Shown piece by piece: positions 47,162 through 58,424 of a DNA stretch of 64,000 nucleotides (the stretch's first letter is position 1; every line of letters starts with the position of its first letter). The translations under genes and the position numbers were made by a program. The notes beneath the pieces were generated by a model. The model saw only the letters and a program-made list of their open reading frames with translations. It was not told the origin of the DNA and did no database searches. The stretch comes from Campanula takesimana (lineage: Eukaryota > Streptophyta > Magnoliopsida > Asterales > Campanulaceae): positions 434,001-498,000 of the forward strand of contig JAOWBW010000761.1 of assembly GCA_026119855.1 (NCBI GenBank). Reading direction: 5' to 3'.

Positions 47162-48716
47162 TGTTGGTGTTGGTGCCCTAGGCACATTTGTTAAACGCTT
47201 ATAAGTTATCATTATATTCATGATGATAAAGAGATATTAAGATTATTGTTGTTGCTCATGTTTGATTATAATAATCTCCGTCCCTAGAGCTTGTTAAGCA
47301 CTAGTATAAAGGCTAAATGATCATGGGATGATCATGTTAGATTTATGGGTACTTGTTTGGAACAAGGTACTGGACATGACCCGCGGTATGAGATTTATGT
47401 CATGGTCAATGTCATATATAAATCTCATATTAGTTATGTCATTTGAATCCTTAGACATGAAGTTATTATAGTCTTCCACTTGATGAAGATTATGTTTGAC
47501 ATATTCAAACGCTACCTTTAACCGGATAGTTATAAAAGGTATGATTGGCATATTCGGATTCACGTAGGGAAGAATAATAAGCTAAATGGATTTGTCCCTC
47601 TTCGGAGAGAGGTCAAGCTTGGGCCCCTCGAAGGAATGATGTTGATGAAATGTTTGGCCAAACTCAAATGAATTGATTGGATCAATGTCATTTGGATTAT
47701 CAACATATTCGGGATCGAGAAAGTATTGAACAAAACAAGTTGACTTGTTGACCATGACTTGTGTTCAAAGACATCGTGGACAAAGGGATTATGACATGTT
47801 CTAAAGGAATGCGAACTTGTATCTAGTTACACTATTTGGGTAGGTATGACGGTTTGCTAGAACCTAATTATATCTTATGGGTTTATGTTTGAACCCATTG
47901 CCAACTTAGTGTAATCCTAGAGGGTCACACACAATAGAACGAATCTTTAAGGACTTAATTGGAATTATGGGTCGAAGGACGTTTGAGGGATTTTTGGACT
48001 TTAGAGGAGAAAGTGGAAGGCTGGAAAAAGGGATGTCCGGTCGGACCTTGTTAAGGACCCAGGCGGACCAACCTCATCAACCCGGGCGGACCAAGTTATG
48101 AACCCGATCGGACCATGTATGGATCCGGCCGGACCCACTTGCTGACCCGGGCGGACCTGTCCTGTTTCGGCTAGGGGTTTTCCTGTCCCGTTTTCTTGCG
48201 GGTTTGGACACTTGTTTCCTATTTGGAATAGGTCACAAAAGTATTTAAACAACCTCTATTCACCCAAAATCATTGATAAGTATTATGTAACTTTGTGAGA
48301 GCCTCCAAGGGTTTGAGAGGATGAATTTCTTGTTCTAAGACATCCCTAGATTGAAGAACAAGAATATCATACATATACATAATCATAATTCCATATAGTT
48401 CTACACATCATGAAAGCATGTTTCTTGATTGGTCTAGCAACCAAGATCAAGTGTTCTTGATATTCGTTCGTGGTGTGGATACCGCTAGAGGGTGAAACTT
48501 ATCATCTTCATAGTTCGTGATTCTTGCTTTGTTCGTGATCAAGATTTCAAGCCTCCATTGAATTCAAGGTTGCAAAATCAAAGGCATCAAGGGTTAGTAT
48601 TCTAGTATTCATTATGTTGTATTTGACTTAATCACATGAATGGATCTATGGGCTTTGGGTTTCATTAAATTTTAAATGCTTGATTTCCGCTGCGCATGTT
48701 ACTCCGAAACCCAACA
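47162..48716 (+). mobile_element. Copia B 3' LTR
   Basis: 1,555 bp, followed by TSD CAAGT (48717-48721). The six-unit palindrome array begins at 48034. Confidence 0.93.
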
Positions 48717-48721
48717 CAAGT

Positions 48722-48970
48722 ATTTCTTGATATTCGTTCGTGGTGTGGATACCATTAGAAGGTGAAGCTTATCATCTTCAAGTTCGTGATCTTGTTCGTG
48801 ATCAAGTTTCGAAAAGCTCCACTGAATTCAAGGTTGCTAAGGAGACGCTTCAAGGGTTAGTATTCTAGTATTCATTGTAGATGTATTTGACTTAATGGAT
48901 CTATGGGCTTTGGGTTTCATTAAATTTTAAATGCTTAATTCCGCTGCGCATGTTGCCTCGAAACCCAACA
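48722..48970 (+). mobile_element. Copia A 5' LTR, right part
   Basis: Resumes the A LTR after the CAAGT duplication (ATTTCTTGATATTCGTTCGT ..) and ends ..CGAAACCCAACA. This segment has no counterpart after the truncated A 3' LTR. Confidence 0.9.
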
Positions 48971-50562
48971 GTGATCAGAGCCCCGTTTATGTTGATTATT
49001 TGAAATACATAATCATGTTCTATGTGTATAAATTGTTTATGTGCTTAGCATGATTTGAATATTGGATTATGATGTTTATGTGTTATGTGCGTTTATGTGG
49101 TTTACTGTTTTATAAACTTTAATCGCACTATTCAATCGCAATAAAATTATGTTGGATTTGAAATTGTTTGGATCATCAATTTTTGATTTGATCAAAGTTT
49201 TGATGATCTAAGAGATTCATGAATGAATTTTTCATTCAAGGTTCTGATGTTCATGATGATTGTATCATCAAGAACACCAAATCCTAATTGAATCGGGGAA
49301 AAACAATTTTGAGACAAATTTTTGAAACTTGAAAAATTGTTCTGATTTTTCAGGAGATCCGACCGGACCCAGTACATGACCCGGACGGACCTACGGGTCT
49401 GGAGCGGGTGTGTGGCTGGGGTTTAAGGTGGATCAAAAAATCTGACTGTTTTTCAGAAGGTCCGACCGGACCAAGCAAAGGACCCGACCGGACCCCCGGG
49501 CCTGGTGCGGGGATTTGTTTGGTCGTGGTGTGGATTTGTGGTTTGATCATTCCTATTTGTTTTGATCTTGTGATTCTGAGATTTGATCAAGGTTTGGATG
49601 GCTATTCTACGTTCATCGAGACTGTGTTTCCCAAACTTGATCGTTATCAAAGATTCAAAGATAAAACGAAGTTAGAATTATGAAGAGTTCATAATTGCTA
49701 AAATTGAGAAACAATAATTCTTGATTCAAGATTGGAGATCTATGTGGAATTGTGGATGCAATTGGCCTACGTTCATCGAGACCATCTATTGCTTAGTTTT
49801 GGCCACATGGACTACTTTCTTGGTTTCTTGAATTAGTGCGGAATTGTGGTTGCCTTATGGCTTAGTTCGGCCGCACGTATTGTTGTCTTGATTTGGAGAT
49901 GATGACCAAAGTTTGAAGAGTCTCATCCTCATAATTATAGAGAAACTAATGACACATAATATCATGCCTAAATTAATGGAGATTAATTTAGTGACTGAAC
50001 TTGATGTGTAACATGTTTATCTTATGTGATCATAAATGTGTTATATGCTATATGTTTGAACCTTCTTAAAATTTTAAGTTCTATGCCATCCACGATTAAA
50101 ACACTTGTCAAGTACTTTGATCGTCTTGATGTGGTTTATTCGCCAAAGCGAGGCACATCATTCTATCTTTGAGAAGCAAGATGAGACAAAGGTTGTCTAT
50201 ACGTTTAAAGTGGTTGAACTTGATTAGGCTATCAAAACAGTTTTGGGCCTAAGGCATAAGATGAGATTAAAACATTCTTCAAGACATAAGATGTCTAAAG
50301 AATCTCATAAAAGGATCTAAGAGTCATATATGATATGATTGATAAGGAGTTATCTACCTAAATAACTTGATTTTGAGGTTCATGCCAAAGCAGACTCACA
50401 AATCAAGTGAAATATGGATCTTAGCCCATTTAAATTATATTAAGCATGATTGCTAATGAAAGTTATATAATTTAGTGGGAGTATTTGTGAAATACTGTTT
50501 ATAATATCTTTAATAAAGTTGGTACTTATGTATGGGTACATGTTTGCATATATGTATAGATA
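48971..50562 (+). other. Copia A primer site and leader
   Basis: Primer site GTGATCAGAGCC lacks two bases of the usual tRNA-Met match. No ORF. Palindrome pairs at 49356/49378 and 49459/49481 (each 22 bp). From 49915 the leader is homologous to 13084-13812. Confidence 0.8.
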
Positions 50563-51735
50563 ATGGCATTAAACAATAATCAAACCTCGTCATTGCGATC
50601 TATCCTTGAATTGAAAGAGAATGCTTTAAAACTCTTTGATTGGATCATGAGCTTAAGAATTGTTCTTAAGCAAGAATTGGAGTTATTCATCCTGGATAAT
50701 CCTAAGTTAAGAGAAACCATTGTCAATGTCCTTTGGACAAGCAAAGACATATATAAGAAACATGTTGATGATTCTTTGGGTGTCCGTTGTAGTAAGCTTG
50801 CTAATGTGTGTTTAATACTTGAGAAGTATCAAGAACACATAGATGCTTATGTGATAAGCAAACTCTTAAAAGAAATGTTCCTTATGCAAGCTTGGCAAAA
50901 AGGTTTTGAGACGGAGATAGGATTTAAATATTTAGATAAGATAATGGTTGTCAAGTCTAAAGCAGAGGATGTAACTAATATTAAAACTCCAAAAGGTACA
51001 ATTTTTCACCATGACAATTTGATTGGTCATTGGGATGAAAATTGTAAAAGAAGTCTAGAAGATCAAAAGGAAGTAAAGGATATTGAGACTATTACTTTAG
51101 ACATTTTTGTTATAGAAATTAATCTCTCTACTTCTAGTTCTTGGGTATTTGACAGCGGATGTGGATACCACATTTGTACGAGTGTGCAAGGACTAAAGAA
51201 TAAGAGACAACTCAATAAAGGTGAAATTGACCTACGTGTGGGAAATGGAGCAAGAGTTGCTGCATTAGCCGTAGGGACTTATGAAGTCATTTTACCTACT
51301 GGACTAATACTTGTTTTGAACAATTGCTATTATGTCCCAAGTTTGAGTAAGAATATTATTTCGGTTTCTTCGCTAGATAATGAAGGATATTCTTTTCTTG
51401 TTAAGAACAGGAAATGTGCAGTCTATTATGATGATATGCTCTATTGTATTGCAGATTCACATAATGGACTTTATGTCCTAAATCTAGAAGAACAAAATAA
51501 TAAGTATAACTATAACATAAATAAAAGATCCAAACCTAATGGTGAAAACCATACATATTTGTGGCATTGCCGTCTTGGTCATATAAATGAGAAGCGTATC
51601 TCAAAACTCCATGGGGACGGACTTTTAGATTCACATGATTTTGAATCATATGAAACTTGTGAGTCTTGTCTACTTGGAAAGATGACAAAGACACCTTTTA
51701 CTAAGAGTAGTGAAAGGGCTAGTGACTTATTGTGA
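50563..51735 (+). pseudogene. Copia A gag-protease-preintegrase
   Basis: A 390-aa frame. gag (residues 1-180) is shorter than usual and its zinc knuckle has lost Cys ligands (only GHWDENCK is recognisable near residue 160), indicating an internal deletion plus mutation. Protease WVFDSGCGYHICTS is near residue 190. The GAG-pre-integrase zinc region is TYLWHCRLGHINEKRI.., CESCLLGKMTK. TGA at 51733-51735 ends the frame where integrase should begin (LIHTDVCGPM continues in frame). Confidence 0.85.
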
Positions 51736-52308
51736 CTTATACACACTGATGTATGCGGACCAATGAGCAGCAGTGCTAGGGGAGGATATCAGTACTTCAT
51801 AACTTTTACTGATGATTTTAGTAGATATGGCTATGTCTACTTGATGAAACATAAAAGTTAATCCTTTGAGATATTCAGAATATTTCAAAATGAAGTACAT
51901 AATCAACTTGGCAAAACTATTAAAGCACTTCGATCAGATCGTGGTGGTGAATATTTAAGCCAAAAATTTGATGATCATCTAAAAGATTGTGGAATTGTTT
52001 CACAATTAACTCCACCTGGAACACCACAATGGAATGGTGTGTCCGAGAGGATGAATCGGACTTTATTGGATATGGTTCGATCTATGATGAGTCAAAGTGA
52101 TCTTCCACTGTCCTTTTGGGGTCATGCATTAGAAACTGCTGCGTTCACACTAAATAGAGTTCCTACTAAAGCGGTTCAATAGACTCCATATGAGATATGG
52201 AGTGGAAAAAAAACTTGTCTTTATTTTATAAGGATTTAGGGTTGTGAGGTTTTTGTCAAGAGGCTTATCTCTGACAAACTTGCACATAAATCGGATAAAT
52301 GTAGTTTC
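51736..52308 (+). pseudogene. Copia A integrase core, multiple stops
   Basis: In-frame reading gives LIHTDVCGPM, YFITFTDDFSRYGYVYLM, IKALRSDRGGEYLS and GTPQWNGVSERMNRTLLDMV, i.e. the D, D and E of the core. Stops occur at about 51859, 52180 and 52237. Downstream of 52237 the C-terminal GCEVFVKRL motif is intact. No functional integrase. Confidence 0.85.
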
Positions 52309-52869
52309 GTGGGATATCATACGGAAACTAAAGGATATTACTTTTACAACCGTACAGACAACAAAGTGTTTGTTGCCAGAACTGGTACCTTTCTAGAGAA
52401 ACAGTTTCTCTTTAAGGGAATCAGTGGGAGTAAAATTAATCTCGAAGAGGTTCGAGAACCCGAAATTAACATTGAACCGATGGAGGAATCTGAACAAATT
52501 ACACAAGGAGTTGTGGAACCTGTTCAAGATACTCAAGTCCATTGCAAATCTAGTAGGTTACGATCCGAACCCGAGAGATATGGATTTCTCGTAACGGATA
52601 GTAATGAAGTAGAAATAATTGAGAATGATGAACCTACTTCCTACCAAGAAGCGATGTCCGCTCCTGATTCAGATAAATGGCTTAGAGCCATGGAATCTGA
52701 AATCCAATCCATGCATGATAATCAAGTTTGGAACTTGATAGATGCACCCGAAGGTGTTAAAACCATAGGATGCAAGTGGGTTTTCAAAAAGAAAACAGAC
52801 ATGGATGGAAAGGTGCATACTTATAAAGCTAGACTTGTAGCAAAAGGCTATAGCAGATTCACGGTATAG
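52309..52869 (+). pseudogene. Copia A integrase C-term and RT start
   Basis: Contains SFVGYHTETKGYYFYNRTDN (end of integrase), a linker, and the RT N-terminus (DSDKWLRAMESEIQSMHDNQ, WVFKKKTDMDGK, ARLVAKGY). A 1-nt deletion near 52855 shifts the frame, so the frame ends falsely at 52869. RT continues in the next frame. Confidence 0.85.
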
Positions 52870-54203
52870 ACTATGATGAAACTTTTTTGCCCGTAGCAAT
52901 GACCAAGTCTATAAGGATTTTAATTGCCATAGCCGCATATTATGACTATGAGATATGGCAAATGGATGTCAAAACAGCGTTCCTTAATAGGAACTTACTT
53001 GAGGATGTTTATATGACACAACCTGAAGGTTTTGTAATTCCAGAAAATTCTAATAAAGTATGTAAGTTGCAAAGATCCATTTATGGATTAAAGCAAGCTT
53101 CAAGGAGTTGGAATCTTCGATTTGATGAATCGGTCAAAGAGTTTGCCTTCATCAAGAACGAAGATGAACCTTGTGTATACAAGAAAACTAGTGGAAGCGT
53201 AGTACTATTTCTAATACTATATGTTGATGACATAATGCTCATGGGAAACGACATTCCGGCACTTCAGTCTGTAAAGACATGGTTAGGAAAGTGTTTCTCA
53301 ATGAAAGATATGGGAGAAGCTTCTTACATCCTTGGCATCAAGATCTATCGTGATAGATCTAGAAAATTGATTGGTTTTAGTCAAAGTACATACATTGATA
53401 AGGTTCTTAGAAGATTCTGTATGGAAGACTCTAAGAGAGGTAGCCTGCCAGAGTTACATGGTAAAACTCTTAGCAAGACTCAGTGTCCTCAGACAACTGA
53501 TGAGCGAGAACGCATGAATGGAATCCCATATGCTTCTGCAATTGGATCCATTATGTATGCCATGATATGTGCTAGATCGGATGTCTCGTATGCTTTGAGC
53601 ATGACGAGTAGATACCAATCAGATCCTAGTGAGAGTCACTGGATAGCTGTTAAAGCGATTCTTAAGTACTTGAGAAGAACTAAAGACTCGTTTTTGGTCT
53701 ATGGAGGTTTAGAAGATGATCTTGTTGTAAGGGGTTACACAGATGTAAGCTTCCAAACTGACAAGGATGATTATAGATCGCAATCTGGTTTTGTGTTTAT
53801 GCTAAATGGTGGTGATGTAAGCTGGAAGAGTTCTAAGAAGAGTACCGTTGCTGATTCTACAACAGAAGCTGAGTATATAGTTGCATCCGATGCTGCTAAA
53901 GAGGCTGTTTGGATTAAGAAGTTCGTTGGTGAACTAGAGGTGGTTCCTAGCATTGCTAACCCAATAGACCTTTATTGTGATAATAATGGTGCTATTGCTC
54001 AAGCAAAGGAACCAAGATCACATCAGAAATCCAAACACATACTTAGGCGTTTTCATATCATTCGAGAGATCGTTGATAAAGGAGACTTAAATATATGCAG
54101 ATTACCGACTGATGATAACATTGCCGACCCATTGACAAAGGGTCTTCCACAAGAAAAGCATGATGGTCATGTTAGGTCTATGGGTATTCGATACATTAAT
54201 TAG
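52870..54203 (+). pseudogene. Copia A reverse transcriptase and RNase H
   Basis: Long intact frame (438 aa from 52887). RT: IDYDETFLPVAM just ahead of the first ATG, QMDVKTAFLN, YGLKQASRSW, the catalytic YVDDIML (about 53221), and LGIKIYRDRSR. RNase H: YTDVSFQTD, STTEAEYIVASDAAKEAVW and DNNGAIAQAKEPRSH, then ADPLTKGLPQ. Ends 20 bp before the 3' LTR with PPT GCAAGTGGGAGAT between. Lineage within Ty1/copia not pinned down. Confidence 0.9.
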
Positions 54204-54223
54204 GCCTAGTGCAAGTGGGAGAT

Positions 54224-55455
54224 TGTTGGTGTTGTATGCTCTAGGCATATTATGAGAACGATTAATTTTATCTATTGATTATGTATTAATAAAGATATTG
54301 AATGTTTGATTATTATATCCTTTGCATGCTTATTATAATAATCCCCGTCCCTGATAATTATAATTAATTGTTAGTTTAAGTTTAATAGATAATCATATGA
54401 TGATTATGGTGTATGGGATACAATTAAACTTATGGGTATTTGTTGGAGAACAAATATTGGACTGACCCGTATGAGATTTATGTCATGGTCACAATGTCAT
54501 AATTAAGTCTCATATAGTTATATCACTTGAATCTTTAGACCTGAGATTATTACAGTCTTCCACATAATGGAGATCATGTTTGACATATTCAAACGTTACT
54601 CTTAACCAAGTAATTATAAAGGATATGATTGGCATGATCAAAGCTATGTAGGGAAGAGTAATAAGTCAAGATGGGATTTGTCCCTCAACATGAGAGATGT
54701 CAAGCTTGGGCCCCTCGATGAATAGTATTGATGAAATGCATGGCCGTGCTCAAATGCATTGATGAGATCGATATCATTTGTGTTATCAATATATTCGGGA
54801 TCGGGAAAGTATTGAGCATTGTAAGTTGACCATTGACATGGCTTACGCTCAATGACATTGAGGACAAAGAGATTGTGATATGTTCTATTAAAAGGATACG
54901 AACTTATAAAGTTATACTAATTGGGTAGGTATGACGGTTTTCTAGAACCTAATCATATCTTATGGGTTTTACTCATTGCCAACTTAGTATAATCCTAGAG
55001 GGTCACACACATTAGAACGAATCTTAAAAGGACTTAAATGGAATTAAGGGTCGAAGGGCCTTTGAGGAATATTAGGAAATTAGAGGAGAAAACTGGAAAC
55101 TGGGTAGGTCCGGTCGGACCTTGTAAAGGACCCGGCCGGACCACATGAAGATCCGGGCGGACCAGTTGCTGGACCCGGGCAGACCTTTAGTCCTGTTTGG
55201 ACTAGGTTTTTCCAATACGTTTTTTTACGGGTTTAAACACTTGTTACCTATTTGGAATAGGTCTAACTAGTATAAAAACGTCCTCTAACAGCCCTAATCA
55301 GTTTAGTACTTTTGTGAAAGCCTCCAAAGAGTTTGAGAGAGTTTATTCTTGTTCTAAGATCTTCATAGTGAAGAACAAGAACACACATATTAATTCCATA
55401 TAGTTTTATTGTGAAAAGTTGTTTTCACAAATTGGTCTAGTAACCAAGATCAAGT
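54224..55455 (+). mobile_element. Copia A 3' LTR, truncated
   Basis: TGTTGGTGTTGTATGCTC start, near-identical to 7229-8461, including four palindromes (55107-55185). It stops exactly at ..GATCAAGT, the same base at which Copia B entered the 5' LTR. Confidence 0.92.
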
Positions 55456-55487
55456 TGTTGGTGTTGGTGCCCTAGGCACGTTTGTTA
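55456..55487 (+). mobile_element. 32-bp footprint of Copia B LTR
   Basis: TGTTGGTGTTGGTGCCCTAG through TTTGTTA equals the first 32 bases of the B LTR (8462-8493), joined to the A 3' LTR at the identical base as in the 5' LTR, then changes to unrelated sequence. Confidence 0.85.
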
Positions 55488-56154
55488 CTACCTAACTACT
55501 TAGATCTATTATATTCATTCATATATTATTAGATCTAGGGTTTTGTTCATAGTTCGTGTTCTTGACCGATGATGATCTAGGATTTCCATGAAACCCGCAC
55601 TAGATCTAGGTCATATATTACTTATATAATGCTATATGTAGGGTAGCGATCTTCATGTTTATCTGTCCATTCATATGTATTCATGATGTTCTTGTTATTT
55701 ATGCTAGATCTAAGACTTATCCATGCGTAACATATTAGATCTAATGTTTTAATCCCTAATTATGTGCACATTCCATAGCCAATGATGATCCTAGGGTTTC
55801 ATCAAACCCTAATATGATCTAGGAACTACTTCTAACTCTAATCTTCCCCCTCTATATGCATGATCCCGCTTCATCTCTCCCCATTCTAATTCATAAATGA
55901 ACAACACCGACCTGAGCTTCTCATGATGAGAATAATGTAGGCAATCTTCGGATCCGGTCTCAAACACTAACATACACATACATTGATTATGATAGAAAGA
56001 CCGATTCGTCGGGCAATAGGAGTGATCACCATAATATTGTTCTCTTATTGTAACTTGACCCCCGAACCCTATTATTCTCATAAATGGTTTTCTTAATGTT
56101 TTAACTACAAATAAAACAACGTGGTGACTCTCAATTTTCAATCGGGCGTATTCA
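55488..56154 (+). mobile_element. Element F 5' LTR remnant (Tat/Ogre-like gypsy)
   Basis: Ends ..GGGCGTATTCA just before a primer site TGGCGACTCTGCTGGGGA (56156), the form typical of Tat/Ogre-lineage Ty3/gypsy elements. Contains several AGATCTAGG repeats and a stem-loop ending ATGTAGGCAATC (55900-55946) that resembles the conserved hairpin of Tat-type LTRs. The 5' end is lost at the junction with A. No gene is here. Confidence 0.6.
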
Positions 56155-57636
56155 GTGGCGACTCTGCTGGGGACTTGTTTTTGAAAACCTTTTTCAAAAC
56201 TTAAGAGGGTCTAACTTTCATTTACTTCATGATTTTTGTGTGTGTTCTAACTACCCCCCGCACTCTCTTCTTTAAAAGCTGCACTTCTGCAGATTTTTGT
56301 GTTCATAGCATATTTAAATGTTGTAGATCTGCTCTGCTTATGTTTATTTCATGTTTAAACTCTGTTAATATGAATTGTTATGCCAGCAGACTTCTCTCGT
56401 GCATTGCATATCATTCCTAAAAATACGTAATCAAATGGCACACTACCACTAGTCTGTGTCACACTGCACACCCTACTCCGGATACTTCGCTGAGTGCACA
56501 GATTTTGGTGATCTTGTCGCCTCTACCTTTGTGGCACCCGAGCTATCTAACTCACCATGTTCGTTTGGGAGCGGTTGAGATTAAACCTTGTTCGTTTCTA
56601 AACCATGCACATTGGTCGAGTTAAGAACACTTATCAAAAACAAGTAATCTTAATCTTAACTAAAATCATTCATCATGCTGCATGAGTCTACCCTAGATCA
56701 ATTCTAGTCAACCTTCGACCCGTCTAGGTTAACCTAGTCTACTTTAGATCAACCATAGCCAACCTCTGACCTTCATAAGTCAACTTACTCAATACCATCC
56801 CGCCTAGGTCAAACTTTGGCCAACTTTGGTCAACCAACCTACCTCTAAGCCATCTAGGATTCCCTGCCATCTAGACCCATCTAGGTCAACCTTTGACCTC
56901 CTAAGTCAACTTCAACCCACTTAGGTCAACCTACCTATCATTGACCCATCTAGGTCAATCTACCCATGTCTCGACTCACTTAGGTCAACCCTACCTCAAC
57001 CAACTTAGATCAATCCATCATCCTCGACCCATCTAGGTCAACCCGTCATCCTCGACCCATCTAGGTCAACCCGTCACCTTGACCTATTTAGGTCAAACCT
57101 CTACCTCGACCCATCTAGGTCAACCTGCCATTTTGACCCTTCTAGGTCAATCCTTCATCTTGACCCCACCTTTAGTCAAGCTAGCCGATCTTAGACGACC
57201 TACCTCTTGGCCTACCTATGTCAAATCTTACCCGACTTCAAGTCAAAAGGCCCCCTTACCTAGGGTCCATCCACCTATACCTAACCAAGGACCGAGTCAT
57301 CTCCCCTTAGTTTCAGACCTCTACGGTCATCTTCTAATACTTATGGTTTTCAAAATCACTGACCTCTCCGGTCACTATCTCACTTGTTTTACTTAACCCG
57401 AACTACGGTGACCTGAGCCTCTCATTGTGTGGGACCTCTCCTGCATAGTAAGGAGAACGTAGGCAGCCACCGGCCCAGTCAAACTTTTAGTCTTTTCATT
57501 CAAAGAACATTTCAAAAAATACGGAGATCGAGTCTTTTTATAAAAATGATTTTATAACAATACCTTGTCATTAATTATGAGTCTAATTTAATATAAATAC
57601 TTAACTTCTCCGCAACCACTACAGAATCCTGCAATC
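56155..57636 (+). other. Element F primer site and leader
   Basis: Primer site at 56156, then about 1.5 kb without a convincing ORF. The leader contains the W-box array (56700-57180) and a second R-type stem-loop (57399-57469, ..GAACGTAGGCAGCC). Confidence 0.6.
56700..57180. promoter_or_regulatory. W-box-like array (GGTCAA / TTGACC)
   Basis: Eleven GGTCAA (56807, 56828, 56884, 56924, 56953, 56983, 57036, 57064, 57091, 57118, 57145) and five TTGACC (56893, 56941, 57079, 57133, 57160), plus several AGTCAA. The typical unit is GACCCATCTAGGTCAACC. The last five units step 28, 27, 27, 27 bp. TTGAC(C/T) is the core bound by WRKY factors; regulation here is inferred. Confidence 0.75.
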
Positions 57637-58098
57637 ATGTCAACCGAAGGGATCATCACAGTCACAACCGAAGCTGCCACCCAAAGTCTCGAGACAACTC
57701 TCCACCCCAACACCACTCTCAGTGAACAAATGGCCCACTTCAACGCCGTTCTCAACGAGCAAGCGGTCCATCTTAACACCGCTCTCAACAAGCAAGAAGC
57801 CTTCTATGAGACTATCTTCGACAAGCAAGCGACCCACTATGAGACTATCTTTAAGGAACAAGCAACCCTCTCCCGAACTCTTCTCGATGAACAAGAAGCC
57901 TTCTTTGAGACTGTTCTCCTCAAACGAACAGACCACTTCCAGAAGGTGGTGTACAAATCTCTAAAGGACACTGAGGAACATCTCCGGTCTGACATCTATG
58001 GCATCTACGAGTACCTCAACCGCACTCTCCCTCATGCTCAGTTTCGACACCTATACACTTCTCAAATGTATAGGTCCCCAAAGACTTTCCCCGGTTAG
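57637..58098 (+). pseudogene. Element F gag N-part with hendecad repeats
   Basis: A 153-aa frame. Residues about 28-115 are built of 11-residue units: LSEQMAHFNAV, LNEQAVHLNTA, LNKQEAFYETI, FDKQATHYETI, FKEQATLSRTL, LDEQEAFFETV, LLKRTDHFQKV. These are encoded by diverged 33-bp DNA repeats. Hendecads form straight or slightly right-handed coiled coils, so an oligomerisation rod is likely. It sits where Tat/Ogre gag should begin. The frame stops at 58098 and the knuckle-bearing part follows in another frame. Confidence 0.6.
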
Positions 58099-58133
58099 AT
58101 ACCTCCTATGCTACTCATCAGCAAGGAATACCA

Positions 58134-58424
58134 ATGCATAAACCACCCTCCAAGATGGTTCGTGACAAGAAAGACGAGCGCGAGTTCGATGATTTGGGTA
58201 TGCCATTAGAAAAATGCTTCGAAAGTCTAGTTCAAGCCGGCAAGTTGTCTCCTCTACTCAACTACAAACCGGTCCTTGTGAAATTGGACTTGGATCCCTC
58301 CAAATATTGCAAGTATCACCAACACATCGGACATGACACCAAAAATTGCCTCCGACTGAAGCAAAGGATCCAAAACCTTATCAATAGTGGAACCATCACC
58401 AGCCAGACGAACACATGGGCGTAG
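58134..58424 (+). pseudogene. Element F gag C-part (Tat/Ogre type)
   Basis: A 96-aa frame with EFDDLGMPLEKCFESLVQAG followed by KYCKYHQHIGHDTKNCLRLK. These match the Tat/Ogre gag signature F..LGMPLS..F..L and the C..H....GH.T..C zinc-like motif. Frameshifted relative to 57637-58098. No protease, RT or integrase follows, so F has lost pol. Confidence 0.7.

Larger units (their letters stand above)
8462..48716 (+). mobile_element. Copia B (span with nests), TSD CAAGT
   Basis: LTRs at 8462-10017 and 47162-48716 (1,556 and 1,555 bp; TGTTGG..CCAACA) are flanked by the exact duplication CAAGT (8457-8461, 48717-48721). Primer site GTGGTATCAGAGCC at 10018 pairs with tRNA-Met. With C and E removed, the internal region is about 5.3 kb, matching A. 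A, B and E are the same copia family. gag and pol are heavily decayed, so B is not autonomous. Confidence 0.93.
7229..55455 (+). mobile_element. Copia A, outermost LTR retrotransposon (span with nests)
   Basis: The 5' LTR begins TGTTGGTGTTGTATGCTCTA at 7229, is split at 8461/48722 by Copia B, and ends ..CCCAACA at 48970. A degenerate tRNA-Met primer site (GTGATCAGAGCC) follows at 48971. gag-pol spans 50563-54203 and the 3' LTR starts at 54224 after a purine tract. The LTR is 1,482 bp when B is removed and the internal region 5,253 bp, giving a Ty1/copia element of about 8.2 kb. pol order PR-IN-RT-RH is copia. Coding is broken by several stops and one frameshift. The 3' LTR is truncated, so no outer TSD is visible. 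Confidence 0.9.

Noticed and set aside
57079..57396. 105-aa plus-strand ORF over the W-box array
   Set aside because: It is a by-product of the GACCCATCTAGGTCAACC repeat; low-complexity translation with no domain.
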